Positions 9,639-17,713 of a DNA stretch of 64,000 bases are shown one piece after another (position 1 is the first letter of the stretch; each line of letters opens with the position of its first letter). The notes beneath the pieces were generated by a model. That model worked only from the letters and a program-made list of their open reading frames with translations, was not told the DNA's origin and did no database searches. Origin of the DNA: an uncultured Christensenella sp. (GTDB lineage: Bacteria; Bacillota; Clostridia; Christensenellales; Borkfalkiaceae); the NCBI GenBank assembly GCA_910586245.1, contig CAJUFY010000005.1, positions 1-64,000 on the forward strand. The letters run 5' to 3'. A program made the position numbers and the translations under genes.

Positions 9639-10286
9639 TTGATTATGGAACAGTTTAACAAGTTTATTTCCGCCATCGGCGCGGGGACGCCCGCATGGCT
9701 GCCCTTGATTTTTCTGCCCGTCGTGCTCGTGATTACGGCGGTTTGTATGACGCTGTTCGGGGGCAGAAAGTTTTATTTATGGATCGTGATCGTGCTGGGC
9801 GGGATCGGTTTCTTTTTCGTCGCGTGCATCGGCGAACTGAAAACGGCGTTTTTGTTTTTGGGACTGTACGCCGTGTTGGCGGCGGCGCTTCGCATGCTGT
9901 TTTTTATCCCCTGTCCGCGCGAGTATTTTAAAAGAGAACACAGGCGTTCCTCCCGTGAAGAAAAAATTTACCGCAAGTTCCACGAGGAAATTTCCGTAAG
10001 ACCGGAGCCCGCGGCTTCGGAAGAAGCGCAGCCGAAGGTGTGCGCGTTCGAAGAGGAGCAGCGCTTTGCGACGGCGGAAGAGAGCGGCATGCGGCTTTCC
10101 CACGTGAACGGACTGATCGCGCAGTTGAAGAAAGAAGAACTCATCGCGGCGGATCGGCTGGAAGTGGACGTCCTTTCGCGCACGGTCGAGGCGATGAGCG
10201 GAAGGGCGCTTACCGAAGAGGAGTTGGCGTCGCTGAACGATTGCCTTGCTTCCGTGTTAAAGCTCACTGCAAAATACAAACTGTAA
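9639..10286 (+). CDS. Small membrane protein, unknown
   Basis: A 215-residue protein with three hydrophobic segments in the first 90 residues (WLPLIFLPVVLVITAVCMTLF, FYLWIVIVLGGIGFFF, AFLFLGLYAVLAAALRM) and a charged cytoplasmic-looking tail of about 120 residues rich in Glu and Arg. No family recognised. The ATG has a GGAG-containing ribosome binding site (AACGGAGTTTGATT). It follows addA by 75 nt in the same direction and ends at a clear terminator, so it may be co-transcribed with addBA; nothing in the sequence proves a functional link. Confidence 0.75.
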   Translation: MIMEQFNKFISAIGAGTPAWLPLIFLPVVLVITAVCMTLFGGRKFYLWIVIVLGGIGFFFVACIGELKTAFLFLGLYAVLAAALRMLFFIPCPREYFKREHRRSSREEKIYRKFHEEISVRPEPAASEEAQPKVCAFEEEQRFATAEESGMRLSHVNGLIAQLKKEELIAADRLEVDVLSRTVEAMSGRALTEEELASLNDCLASVLKLTAKYKL

Positions 10287-10334
10287 AAAACTGCGCACGC
10301 GGGTGTTTGATATAGGGATTTTTTTAATAAACAA

Positions 10335-10381
10335 ATAGCACGCAGTCTTCGTTTTCGAAGGATCGCGTGCTATATTTTTTT
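10335..10381 (+). terminator. Terminator after 9639-10286
   Basis: Outer 9-bp stem (10335-10343 with 10365-10373) and inner CTTCG/CGAAG stem, followed by a run of seven T. The sequence is closely related to the terminator at 19963-20007, sharing the core TCTTCGTTnTCGAAGGATCG. Confidence 0.85.
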
Positions 10382-10407
10382 CCGTATTTGTAATGCCGAA
10401 TTGAAGT

Positions 10408-10788
10408 CTATACGTAAGGAGGAATCATCAAAGATTGATCGGTAAGGATCAAAATCAGCAACACAGTTCCTGTAACAAAACATACGATATTGCAAATCAA
10501 TATTGCTGTGTTTACTTTTTTAAGATAGTTTCCTTTTATGGACGGAAGGGCAAAGCCCGCTCCCAACATCGAAAGCGCAATTGCCGAAATGCAAAAGGTC
10601 ATAAACAGTGCGAAAACAACAAAAGAAGCTGAAACCGCGATCAGCGCCCCGTCCGTATCAATGGAGTTTGCAAGCGAAAACAACGTGCGTGTGCAAATAC
10701 CGCTGGATATTAATGCGATTACGGACAATATCGTATACACAACGGAACCGGTATAGTATTTTTTATATTTATTTGGATTTAACATCAT
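10408..10788 (-). CDS. Four-helix membrane protein, unknown
   Basis: A 126-residue protein starting MMLNPNKYKKYY, with about four predicted transmembrane helices (VVYTILSVIALISSGI; ALIAVSASFVVFALFMTF; CISAIALSMLGAGFAL; AILICNIVCFVTGTVLLILIL). No family recognised. The start at 10788 (or 10785) follows GAGGAAAAC. Codon use looks clearly more AT-rich than in neighbouring genes (many TTT, ATT, AAT, ATA codons), which may mark recent acquisition. It is convergent with 9639-10286. Confidence 0.75.
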   Translation of the reverse strand: MMLNPNKYKKYYTGSVVYTILSVIALISSGICTRTLFSLANSIDTDGALIAVSASFVVFALFMTFCISAIALSMLGAGFALPSIKGNYLKKVNTAILICNIVCFVTGTVLLILILTDQSLMIPPYV

Positions 10789-10821
10789 GTTTTCCTCAAA
10801 ACAAAACTTTGATATTTCAAT

Positions 10822-10850
10822 ATTATAGCAAATTTGCAATAAAAAAGCAA
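10822..10850 (-). promoter_or_regulatory. Promoter of 10408-10788
   Basis: On the minus strand: TTGCTT (10845-10850), 17 nt ending TGC, TATAAT (10822-10827). The -35 element lies inside the downstream arm of the terminator at 10841-10882. Confidence 0.8.
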
Positions 10851-10882
10851 GAATCGATTGAGCGATCGATCCTTGCTTTTTA
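10841..10882 (-). terminator. Terminator of the PRC-barrel gene
   Basis: Two paired blocks (AAAAAGCAAG with CTTGCTTTTT, and ATCGAT with ATCGAT) form a long hairpin with a 6-nt loop. On the minus strand it ends in TTTTTT. It ends transcription from 10915-11667 while carrying the -35 of the next gene. Confidence 0.82.
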
Positions 10883-10914
10883 TCCTGATGCAATACACCG
10901 TAATGCGCGGTTTT

Positions 10915-11667
10915 TTATACGACGTTGGTGAGCGTATTTACGGTGAGTTGTAAAAGACGGTTGCTGCGGCGGGCGGCGGCAACCGTGTACGGGGTTACCG
11001 TTTCTCCCGCGACGGCGATCGGATATCCGAAATCGTCGTAAACGCTTTTTTTCACTTTTCTGCCGAGCAGATTGACGCGGTTGATTCCGCCGTCCGCTTG
11101 GGGCGCGGGCTGCGCGGGAGGGTCGGGTTGTGCGGGCGGTTCGGGCTTGGGCGCGGTTTGCTGCGGCTCTGCAGGTTTCGGCTCCGTTTCCCGCGCCGCT
11201 TGCACGCGGCTCTGCGGTTTTTTGCCCGCGGGTTTGCGTTCGGGTTTAGGCGCGGGCTTTTTTACCCCTTCGGGATATACGATCAACGTATCGCCGACCG
11301 AAACGCGCGAAAAGGGATAGGCGTTTTTCGTGCCGTCGCGGTGAACGATGAACAGTGCTTCGCCGCCGTCGCCCAACAGCAGATCGTCCACGGCGCCGAG
11401 CAATTCCCCCGTGTGGGAATAGACGGCGTTGCCCACAGGGCTTGCGATCCCGTTTGCCGTATTCTGGCGCGCTTTGTTCGCGATCAGCGCGTCGCCGTAC
11501 GAAACGACGTTTTTTGCGGGCAGGAAATATTCTTCTTCGTCTTCGTCGGCGCATTGCAGCGCGGCGAGCGACTTCATATCCCGCGCGGGATACGCGTTGA
11601 TCACGTAACCGAGTTTTTCTCCCTGCGGGGAGAGGACCTGTTTTCCGATAACGGTTGAAATTTGCAT
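10915..11667 (-). CDS. PRC-barrel-like domain protein
   Basis: A 250-residue protein. Residues 1-150 look like two PRC-barrel-type units: one begins STVIGKQVLSPQGEKLGYV, and a second has GNAVYSHTGELLGAVDDLLL. A Pro/Lys/Ala-rich linker follows (about 150-205, repeats such as PPAQPDPPAQPAPQ), then a short C-terminal segment LLGRKVKKSVYDDFGYPIAVAGE that resembles a third PRC-like piece. PRC barrels occur in RNA-processing, photosynthetic and sporulation proteins. There is no signal peptide, so it is probably cytoplasmic. The start has AAAGGACGAACGCTT as ribosome binding region. Function unknown. Confidence 0.75.
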   Translation of the reverse strand: MQISTVIGKQVLSPQGEKLGYVINAYPARDMKSLAALQCADEDEEEYFLPAKNVVSYGDALIANKARQNTANGIASPVGNAVYSHTGELLGAVDDLLLGDGGEALFIVHRDGTKNAYPFSRVSVGDTLIVYPEGVKKPAPKPERKPAGKKPQSRVQAARETEPKPAEPQQTAPKPEPPAQPDPPAQPAPQADGGINRVNLLGRKVKKSVYDDFGYPIAVAGETVTPYTVAAARRSNRLLQLTVNTLTNVV

Positions 11668-11818
11668 AAGCGTTCGTCCTTTTTTAAGTTTTACACGCTA
11701 TTCTTATGAAGGGTGCGGGATCTGGAATCCTTTTTTGCACGGTGAAATTTTGCGTAAAAAAAGGATATTTTGCCGAAAACGCGCCGACGTCGGATTTGCC
11801 GGCCTTACGTTCAAGAAC

Positions 11819-11847
11819 TTGACAAACCGCGCGGCGCGTAATAAAAT
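11819..11847 (+). promoter_or_regulatory. Promoter of the GNAT-metF-metH operon
   Basis: TTGACA (11819-11824), 17 nt, TAAAAT (11842-11847). The preceding intergenic DNA (11668-11818) holds a 10-nt palindrome CCGACGTCGG at 11784-11793 and an ATCCTTTTTT/AAAAAAGGAT inverted repeat around 11728-11766, neither of which I can assign. Confidence 0.82.
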
Positions 11848-11895
11848 AGAATAACGCGGATTTACCCGCCGTACAATACGGAAGAGGAAGAGAAT

Positions 11896-13038
11896 ATGAT
11901 TACAGTCAAACAAATTTCATCGAAGAAGGACAAAAAGAAGTTTTTTAAATTTTTGATCGATTTATACCGCGGCAGTCCTTATGCCGTTCCCAATTTATAT
12001 GCCGACGAATTTGCGGAATTCGATCCCGCTGTGAACGACGCGTTCCGCTTTGCCGACTGCAAAATGTTTCTCGCTTATAAAGACGGGAAGATCGCGGGCA
12101 GAGTGGCGGGCATCTGGCACCGCGGCGCGAACGAAAAAACGGGGCTCAAACAGCTGCGCTTTACCCGATTCGACGTGATCGACGACTTCGAAGTGACGCA
12201 GGCGCTGTTTGCGGAACTGTTCAAGTGGGCGCGCGAGCTGGGCATGGAAGAGGTGATCGGACCGATCAGTTTTTCCGACCTGAACGAAGAGGGAATGCTC
12301 ATCGAAGGATTCGACAAGCCGAGTACGTATATCGAAATTTACAATTATCCCTATTACGTCAAACATATGGAACGGCTCAACGCGTACAAAGTTGTCGACT
12401 GGAACGGCTACCGAATTACCGTGCCCGAACAGGCGGATCCGCGCGTACAGCGCCTTGCCGATGCGATTGCAAAGCGCAACGGTTATTCGCTGGTGGACGT
12501 AAAGTACCTTTTAAAACACGACAAGAAAAAACTCAGCGGATACATTATGCAGTGTCTGGACGTTTTGGACGAAGCGTTTGCAGATCTGTACGGCACCAGT
12601 CCGCTCAACGAAAAACAGAAGAAACGGGAGATGGATACCGTGTATACCATTCTCGTGCCCGAATTTGCGGCGATCGTTTTAAAAGACGATCGGGTCGTTG
12701 CCTACGGGTTTTTAATGCCATCCATGAACGCAGTATTGCAAAAAGCGCGCGGGAAGCTGTTCCCGCGCGGGATCATCCCTTATATCCGCGCTTTAAAGCA
12801 TACCGACGTTGCCGACATGATGAGCATCGGCGTAACGAAGTCGGAAAACAATAAGGGCGCGGTCGCTTTGATCATGAACAGTTGCTTGAACGGTCTGATT
12901 GCGCGCAAGGTGAAATTCGTGGAAACGGGGCCCGAACTCGAAATGAACGACAACGTGCAGAATCTTTGGAAGAATTTCGAACGCGACCTGTGCAAACGGC
13001 GCCGTTGCTGGGGGATCAAAGTTCCGCAAGAGGATTGA
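11896..13038 (+). CDS. GNAT-like acetyltransferase-family protein
   Basis: A 380-residue cytoplasmic protein. Features include LYRGSPYAVPN near residue 26, a conserved GRVAGIWH strand, GMEEVIGPISFSD, and a C-terminal half with VVAYGFLMPSMN and SIGVTKSENNKGAVALIMNS, typical of the two-lobed GNAT proteins often annotated as uncharacterised N-acetyltransferases. Substrate unknown. A diverged paralogue is at 35864-36970. It heads an operon: metF starts 8 nt after its stop, which suggests co-expression with methionine synthesis but not a known reaction in it. Confidence 0.7.
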   Translation: MITVKQISSKKDKKKFFKFLIDLYRGSPYAVPNLYADEFAEFDPAVNDAFRFADCKMFLAYKDGKIAGRVAGIWHRGANEKTGLKQLRFTRFDVIDDFEVTQALFAELFKWARELGMEEVIGPISFSDLNEEGMLIEGFDKPSTYIEIYNYPYYVKHMERLNAYKVVDWNGYRITVPEQADPRVQRLADAIAKRNGYSLVDVKYLLKHDKKKLSGYIMQCLDVLDEAFADLYGTSPLNEKQKKREMDTVYTILVPEFAAIVLKDDRVVAYGFLMPSMNAVLQKARGKLFPRGIIPYIRALKHTDVADMMSIGVTKSENNKGAVALIMNSCLNGLIARKVKFVETGPELEMNDNVQNLWKNFERDLCKRRRCWGIKVPQED

Positions 13039-13045
13039 GCGTATT

Positions 13046-13921
13046 ATGAAGATCGAAGATATTTTAAAAAGGAAGCGCACCCTTTCCTTCGAAGTGTTCC
13101 CTCCCAAAAAAGCGGAAACGGAAACGGCGCAGCTTTATGAAACCATTCGCAGGCTGAAAACCCTTTCTCCCGATTTTATCAGCGTGACTTACGGCGCAGG
13201 CGGTTCCGCCGCGCGGGGCGCAGCCGAAATTTCGGGGTTTATTAAATCGGAGGGGATTGAACCGCTTGCGCATTTAACGGGCGGAGCGTCTTCGCCCGAA
13301 GAAATCGACGGCGCGGCAGGCAGGCTCGAAGAGCTGGGCGTGGAAAACGTTCTGGCGCTCCGCGGCGATCAGCCGCAGGATGCGGGCAAAGAGTTCGGCA
13401 AATATTTTCCGCACGCGACCGATCTGATGAAGTATCTGAAAAAATACGGGTTTTCGACGGGCGCGGCGTGCTATCCCGAAGGACACGCGGAGTGCGGCAC
13501 GCTGCACGCCGATCTGTTGAATTTGAAAAAGAAAGAGGAATGCGGCGCGGGCTTTTTGATTACGCAGCTCTTTTACGACAATTCCTATTACTACCGTTTG
13601 GTGAACGAGGCGCGCAGAATCGGGATTACCGTGCCGATGATTCCGGGGATCATGCCGCTTACGAACGTAAAAAATATTCAGCGCATCCGGAGTATGTGCG
13701 GCAGCACCGTGCCGATCGAACTGCGCAACATGATCGAATTTTATGCCGACCGTCCCGCCGTCATGCGGGAAATCGGTCTGAACTATGCGGTCTATCAGAT
13801 TATGGATCTGATCGCAAAGGGCGCGCCGGGGGTTCATCTGTACATCATGAACCGCGCGGACACCGCGATCGAAATTTGCAAACGGTTGGAAACCGTTTTG
13901 ACGGAGTTGTTCCGTGAATGA
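13046..13921 (+). CDS. metF: Methylenetetrahydrofolate reductase
   Basis: Reduces 5,10-methylene-THF to 5-methyl-THF, the methyl donor for MetH. The 291-residue TIM-barrel protein has the family motifs LSFEVFPPK near the start, FISVTYGAGGS, VLALRGDQP and FLITQLFYDN, with conserved catalytic-type Glu in FEVFPP. Length is typical of bacterial MetF. It sits between the GNAT-like gene (8-nt gap) and the MetH reactivation gene, which overlaps its end by 8 nt. Confidence 0.95.
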   Translation: MKIEDILKRKRTLSFEVFPPKKAETETAQLYETIRRLKTLSPDFISVTYGAGGSAARGAAEISGFIKSEGIEPLAHLTGGASSPEEIDGAAGRLEELGVENVLALRGDQPQDAGKEFGKYFPHATDLMKYLKKYGFSTGAACYPEGHAECGTLHADLLNLKKKEECGAGFLITQLFYDNSYYYRLVNEARRIGITVPMIPGIMPLTNVKNIQRIRSMCGSTVPIELRNMIEFYADRPAVMREIGLNYAVYQIMDLIAKGAPGVHLYIMNRADTAIEICKRLETVLTELFRE

Positions 13922-14516
13922 GAAGGTATACGAATATCTCGGATATTACGGGGTAAACAGATCGCGCGAAACGGACGGGTTGATTGCTTCGTGCATGGAA
14001 GAACTCGAACGGATCGCGCAGTTTCGCTTTTATTACCGTGCGTATGAAACGCCGCCCGAATTTTTGCTGAAAGAGCCTTATCTCGAATTTTTGCGGGGCA
14101 GCCGCGGGGTCGTTCTCGCGGTGACGACGCTTGGCGCGGAGACGGACAGGAAGATTCGGTACTACGCCCGCACGGACGCGGCGCGCTCCGTCGTGCTCGA
14201 CGCAGTCGCAAGCGCGTATCTCGAACAGCGTGCCGACGAATACGAAAGAACGCTTGGGGATTTGTCTTACCGCTTCTGTCCGGGATACGGCGGGAGCAGC
14301 GTGGCGGACGTACGCGAAATTTTCGCGTTGCTTTCGCCCGAAAAAATCGGCGTGACGCTCACGGAGACGAATTACATGCTCCCCTCCAAATCGATGGCGG
14401 GTGTGTACGGCGTGGGAACGGAACGAGAAAAATCCTGCGGCAAGTGCGTTTTGCTGCCGCATTGTAAATTGCGCGGGGAGGGGAAGCGGTGTTACGGCTC
14501 GGAAAAAAAGTATTGA
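13914..14516 (+). CDS. Methionine synthase reactivation protein
   Basis: A 200-residue stand-alone version of the MetH activation domain, which helps reductive methylation of oxidised cob(II)alamin. Family signs are the RYYARTDAARSVVLDAVASAYLEQ helix and the FCPGYGGSSVADVREIFALL segment, matching the RFSPGYG core of AdoMet-binding activation domains. The end carries a cysteine cluster (CGKCVLLPHCK, then C near the terminus), seen in clostridial stand-alone forms and possibly metal binding. It overlaps metF by 8 nt and metH by 28 nt, so three genes are translationally coupled. Confidence 0.87.
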   Translation: MNEKVYEYLGYYGVNRSRETDGLIASCMEELERIAQFRFYYRAYETPPEFLLKEPYLEFLRGSRGVVLAVTTLGAETDRKIRYYARTDAARSVVLDAVASAYLEQRADEYERTLGDLSYRFCPGYGGSSVADVREIFALLSPEKIGVTLTETNYMLPSKSMAGVYGVGTEREKSCGKCVLLPHCKLRGEGKRCYGSEKKY

Positions 14517-16819
14517 TCATCGACGGCGGGTTCGGGAGCGAACTGGAACGCATTGGGCTTACGGGGATTCCCGAAGATTACAATCTCACCCGTCCCGACG
14601 CCGTCGTATCCGTGCATCGCGCGTACGCCTGTGCGGACATCGTCACGACGAATACGTTCGGGCTCAACCGCATTAAATACCGCGGGGAGTACGATCTCAA
14701 AACGCTTGCCGAGGCGGCGATCCGTCACGCGCGGGCGGCGGGCAAAAAAGTGTTTTTCGACGTGGGACCTACGGGCGCGATGCTTGCTCCGCTCGGTACG
14801 CTTTCTTTCGACGAGGCGTATAACGCTTATGCGGAAATCGCGGAACTCACGCGCGATCTGGTGGACGGATATATCTGCGAAACGTTTTCCGACCTTTACG
14901 AAATGAAAGCCTGCTTGCTCGCGATCAAAGAGCGCACGTCCCTTCCCGTGTTTGCCACGATGACCTTCGACGCTTCGGAGCGGACGCTCACGGGCTCTAC
15001 GCCCGAAATCGTTGCGAACACGCTCGAAGGATTGGGCGCGGATGCGCTCGGCGTGAACTGTTCGGGCGGCGCGGGGGAACTGCATCGCGTCGTGACCCGC
15101 ATGCTTGCGGTGAGCGGCGTGCCCGTGATCGTGCAACCCAACCGCGGCATGCCCCTGCTGAAAGACGGCAAAACGGTGTACGGCGGCACAGCCGAGCAGT
15201 TCGAAGCGGAGATCGAACGGTTTCTCGAAGCGGGTGCGAGCGCCGTCGGGGGCTGTTGCGGAACCACGCCCGAATTCATCGAACGCATTGCGAAGTTCCG
15301 CGGACGGGACGTCGTGCGGCGGACGCCGCGGCGGGATACCGCGGTCAATTCCGCAACGGTCATGACCGTGATCGACGGAGTAAAAATCTGCGGAGAACGG
15401 CTCAATCCCACCGGCAAGAAAAAATTAAAAGAAGCGTTGCTTGCGGGCGATTACGATTATCTGATCGACGAGGCGATCCGCCAGCAGGAAGCGGGCGCCG
15501 ATCTGCTCGATCTGAACGTGGGCGTGCCCAAGACGGACGAGCCCGCGGCAATGGAACGTGCGGTAAAGCGGATTCAGGAATATTGCGATCTGCCGCTGCA
15601 AATCGACTCTTCCGACGCGGAAGCCGTCGAACGCGGCGCGCGGTATTACAACGGAATTCCGCTCATCAACAGCGTGAACGGCGAAGACGAAGTGATGGAT
15701 CGGATTTTTCCGATTGCGAAGAAATACGGCGCGGTCGTGCTGGGGCTTACCATGGATGCGAACGGCGTGCCGAAAACGGCGATGGAACGCTTTGCAATTG
15801 CAAAACGCATTGTATCCCGCGCGGAAGCGTACGGCATTCCCCGCCATAAAATCATGATCGACACGCTCGTACTTACCGCGTCTGCCGAGCAGAAACTCGT
15901 GTTCGAAACGGCGGAAGCGCTCGGACTGGTCGGAACGCTGGGGGTGAAAACGGCACTCGGCGTTTCGAACGTTTCGTTCGGCTTGCCCAACCGTCCGCTG
16001 TTGAACAAAACGTTTCTCGTACTCGCGATGTCGTGCGGGTTGAACGTGCCGATCATGAATCCGCTCGACGGCGAAATGACGGGCGCGGTCAAAGCGTTCG
16101 GCGTGCTTTCGGGCAGTGACGAAAACGCGGAACGGTACATTGCGGCGTACAAGGATTTTGCCGGAACGGCTTCCGTTGCCGCCGCGCCCGCAAAGACCGA
16201 AGCCGTGCAGGCGGCAAGTTTGTACGATTGCGTCAAACGCGGATTGCGCGCGCAGGCGGAAGCGCTGTGCCGTGCGGAACTGGAAACAAGACCGCCCCTT
16301 GAAATCGTGAACGGCATTTTAATCCCCGCGCTCGAAGAGGTGGGGAAAGCGTACGACGCGGGAACGTTGTTTCTTCCGCAGCTCGTTTCCGCCGCGGAAG
16401 CAGCGAAAGCGGCGTTTGCGCTCGTGAGCCGCACGCTACCCAAAGGGGGTGCGAACCGCGGGCGGGTGGTGCTTGCCACCGTGCGGGGGGACGTGCACGA
16501 CATCGGTAAAAATATCGTAAAAGTCGTACTCGAATCGTACGGATACGAAGCGATCGATCTGGGCAAAGACGTGCCGCCCGCTTCCGTCGTAAGGGCTTAC
16601 CGCGAACATGCTCCCTTCGCGATCGGGCTTTCGGCGCTCATGACCACGACCGTGCCCGCCATGGAGGAAACGATCAAAGCGCTGCGCGCGGAAGGTTGCA
16701 GTGCGAAAATTTTCGTGGGTGGCGCGGTTTTGAACGAGGAAACGGCGCGGGAGATCGGCGCGGACGAATACACGGCGGACGCGCTCGGATTCGTGAAACG
16801 GCTCGAAGAAATCAGGTGA
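14489..16819 (+). CDS. metH: Cobalamin-dependent methionine synthase without activation domain
   Basis: Transfers methyl from methyl-THF through cobalamin to homocysteine. Module order: homocysteine/Zn domain with C191 (GVNCSGG) and C256-C257 (GGCCGTT); pterin-binding barrel (GERLNPTGKKKLKEAL, then DLLDLNVGVP); helical cap; B12-binding Rossmann domain with D668-x-H670-x-x-G (GDVHDIGKN). It stops after that at 776 residues, so the activation domain present in E. coli MetH is missing and is supplied by the gene just upstream. The start is GTG, with a strong GGGGAGGGG site 7 nt before it, overlapping the upstream gene by 28 nt. Confidence 0.95.
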   Translation: MLRLGKKVLIIDGGFGSELERIGLTGIPEDYNLTRPDAVVSVHRAYACADIVTTNTFGLNRIKYRGEYDLKTLAEAAIRHARAAGKKVFFDVGPTGAMLAPLGTLSFDEAYNAYAEIAELTRDLVDGYICETFSDLYEMKACLLAIKERTSLPVFATMTFDASERTLTGSTPEIVANTLEGLGADALGVNCSGGAGELHRVVTRMLAVSGVPVIVQPNRGMPLLKDGKTVYGGTAEQFEAEIERFLEAGASAVGGCCGTTPEFIERIAKFRGRDVVRRTPRRDTAVNSATVMTVIDGVKICGERLNPTGKKKLKEALLAGDYDYLIDEAIRQQEAGADLLDLNVGVPKTDEPAAMERAVKRIQEYCDLPLQIDSSDAEAVERGARYYNGIPLINSVNGEDEVMDRIFPIAKKYGAVVLGLTMDANGVPKTAMERFAIAKRIVSRAEAYGIPRHKIMIDTLVLTASAEQKLVFETAEALGLVGTLGVKTALGVSNVSFGLPNRPLLNKTFLVLAMSCGLNVPIMNPLDGEMTGAVKAFGVLSGSDENAERYIAAYKDFAGTASVAAAPAKTEAVQAASLYDCVKRGLRAQAEALCRAELETRPPLEIVNGILIPALEEVGKAYDAGTLFLPQLVSAAEAAKAAFALVSRTLPKGGANRGRVVLATVRGDVHDIGKNIVKVVLESYGYEAIDLGKDVPPASVVRAYREHAPFAIGLSALMTTTVPAMEETIKALRAEGCSAKIFVGGAVLNEETAREIGADEYTADALGFVKRLEEIR

Positions 16820-16895
16820 ACCGCGCGGAAGGGCGGCATGCCAAAATTCTGTTTATTTCCGCCAAAATACGCTTGTCGGGGGAAGAAGCAAACGC

Positions 16896-16925
16896 TTGAC
16901 AAAGCGCGCTCCGCTGCGGTAAGAT
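16896..16925 (+). promoter_or_regulatory. Promoter before the cobalamin riboswitch
   Basis: TTGACA (16896-16901), 18 nt, TAAGAT (16920-16925), ending 13 nt before the first paired base of the riboswitch. Stretch 16820-16895 after metH shows no clear terminator. Confidence 0.7.
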
Positions 16926-16938
16926 AAATCAAAATTGA

Positions 16939-17108
16939 AAAATATCAGGTACGCCCCGATCGGATACGGGCGTTTAATAGGGAAGTCAGAGCCAATTGCT
17001 CCGCAGCCCCCGCTGCCGTTTCAGCGGTGTGCGCGCTTCACTGCTTTTGCGGGAAGGAGCGCGGATTCACCGCCGCTGTTGTAAGCCGGAAGACCTGCCC
17101 GATATTTT
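16939..17108 (+). promoter_or_regulatory. Cobalamin riboswitch
   Basis: Adenosylcobalamin-sensing aptamer. The closing stem pairs AAAATATC (16939-16946) with GATATTTT (17101-17108). Conserved elements appear in order: GGTACGCCCC...GGGCG, TTTAATAGGGAAG, GCAGCCCCCGCTGCC (the B12-box core) and the 3' element AAGCCGGAAGACCTGCCC. The central GGTG-type region is somewhat degenerate. It precedes a lipoprotein and an ECF S component, consistent with repression of B12 uptake by cobalamin. Confidence 0.92.
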
Positions 17109-17153
17109 CGACGTTTGCATTTCCGAGGGGACGCGGAAAGACGAATCGAACCT

Positions 17154-17190
17154 GCGCGGCAACGCGGCGGGTTGCTTGCGCTCTTTTTCT
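17154..17190 (+). terminator. Riboswitch expression-platform terminator
   Basis: GCGCGGCAAC (17154-17163) pairs with GTTGCTTGCGC (17171-17181), with one bulged T and a G-U pair, and is followed by TCTTTTTCT. A weaker alternative hairpin TTTCTCC/GGAGAAA (17186-17192 with 17208-17214) precedes TTTTATTTTT and the ribosome binding site. Either could be the ligand-dependent switch; the first is the stronger. Confidence 0.65.
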
Positions 17191-17236
17191 CCTTCGGAAT
17201 CCCCGCGGGAGAAATTTTATTTTTAGGAGATTTTTT

Positions 17237-17713
17237 ATGAAAAAGAAACTTACGGCTCTATTTTCGGCATTGCTTGCGCTGTGCGCGCTCTTCCCGTTTG
17301 CCGCCTGCAACGGCGGCGACGCGCCGTCGTCGGACGGAAAGGGAAACGTTTCGCTCGACGTGAACCGCGTTTCGTTTACCGCGGCTGCCGAGGTGATGGC
17401 GCTGACGGAAAAGACCTCGCTCAAAGATTACCTCGACGCGCTGCAAAAGGGCGGCGAGCTCGTGTACGGCGGGAAGGAAGGCGATTACGGATTTTATATC
17501 GAATCCGTTTACGGCAAGAAGGCGGAAGGCAACGCGTTCTGGGCGGTTTATACCGATCTCGTCACCCTCGAAGGGGACGACTTCGTATACTCCAACGCCG
17601 ATTACGGCACCGTTACGGTTGGCGGAAAAACTTTGAACAGCGCTTCCGTCGGCGTATCTTCGCTTCCGTGCGTTGAGGGTTATACGTACGCGATCGTGTA
17701 TTCCACGTACTGA
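17237..17713 (+). CDS. DUF4430 lipoprotein, probable cobalamin capture
   Basis: A 158-residue protein with signal peptide (MKKKLTALFSALLALCALFPF) and lipobox A-A-C at about residue 24, then a single domain matching DUF4430, the fold that forms the C-terminal domain of animal transcobalamin and intrinsic factor. The diagnostic stretch is FYIESVYGKKAEGNAFWAVYTD, with a closing GYTYAIVYSTY strand. The start has an AGGAGA site 6 nt upstream. It is the first gene behind the riboswitch and its stop overlaps the ECF S component start (TGATG). Inference: a surface protein that captures corrinoids and hands them to the membrane component. Confidence 0.85.
   Translation: MKKKLTALFSALLALCALFPFAACNGGDAPSSDGKGNVSLDVNRVSFTAAAEVMALTEKTSLKDYLDALQKGGELVYGGKEGDYGFYIESVYGKKAEGNAFWAVYTDLVTLEGDDFVYSNADYGTVTVGGKTLNSASVGVSSLPCVEGYTYAIVYSTY

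Noticed and set aside
13880..13900. GGAAACCGTTTTGA resembling the LacI operator in the end of metF
   Set aside because: Two mismatches, inside coding DNA and not near a promoter; explained by codons and a small AACGGTT/AACCGTT repeat.
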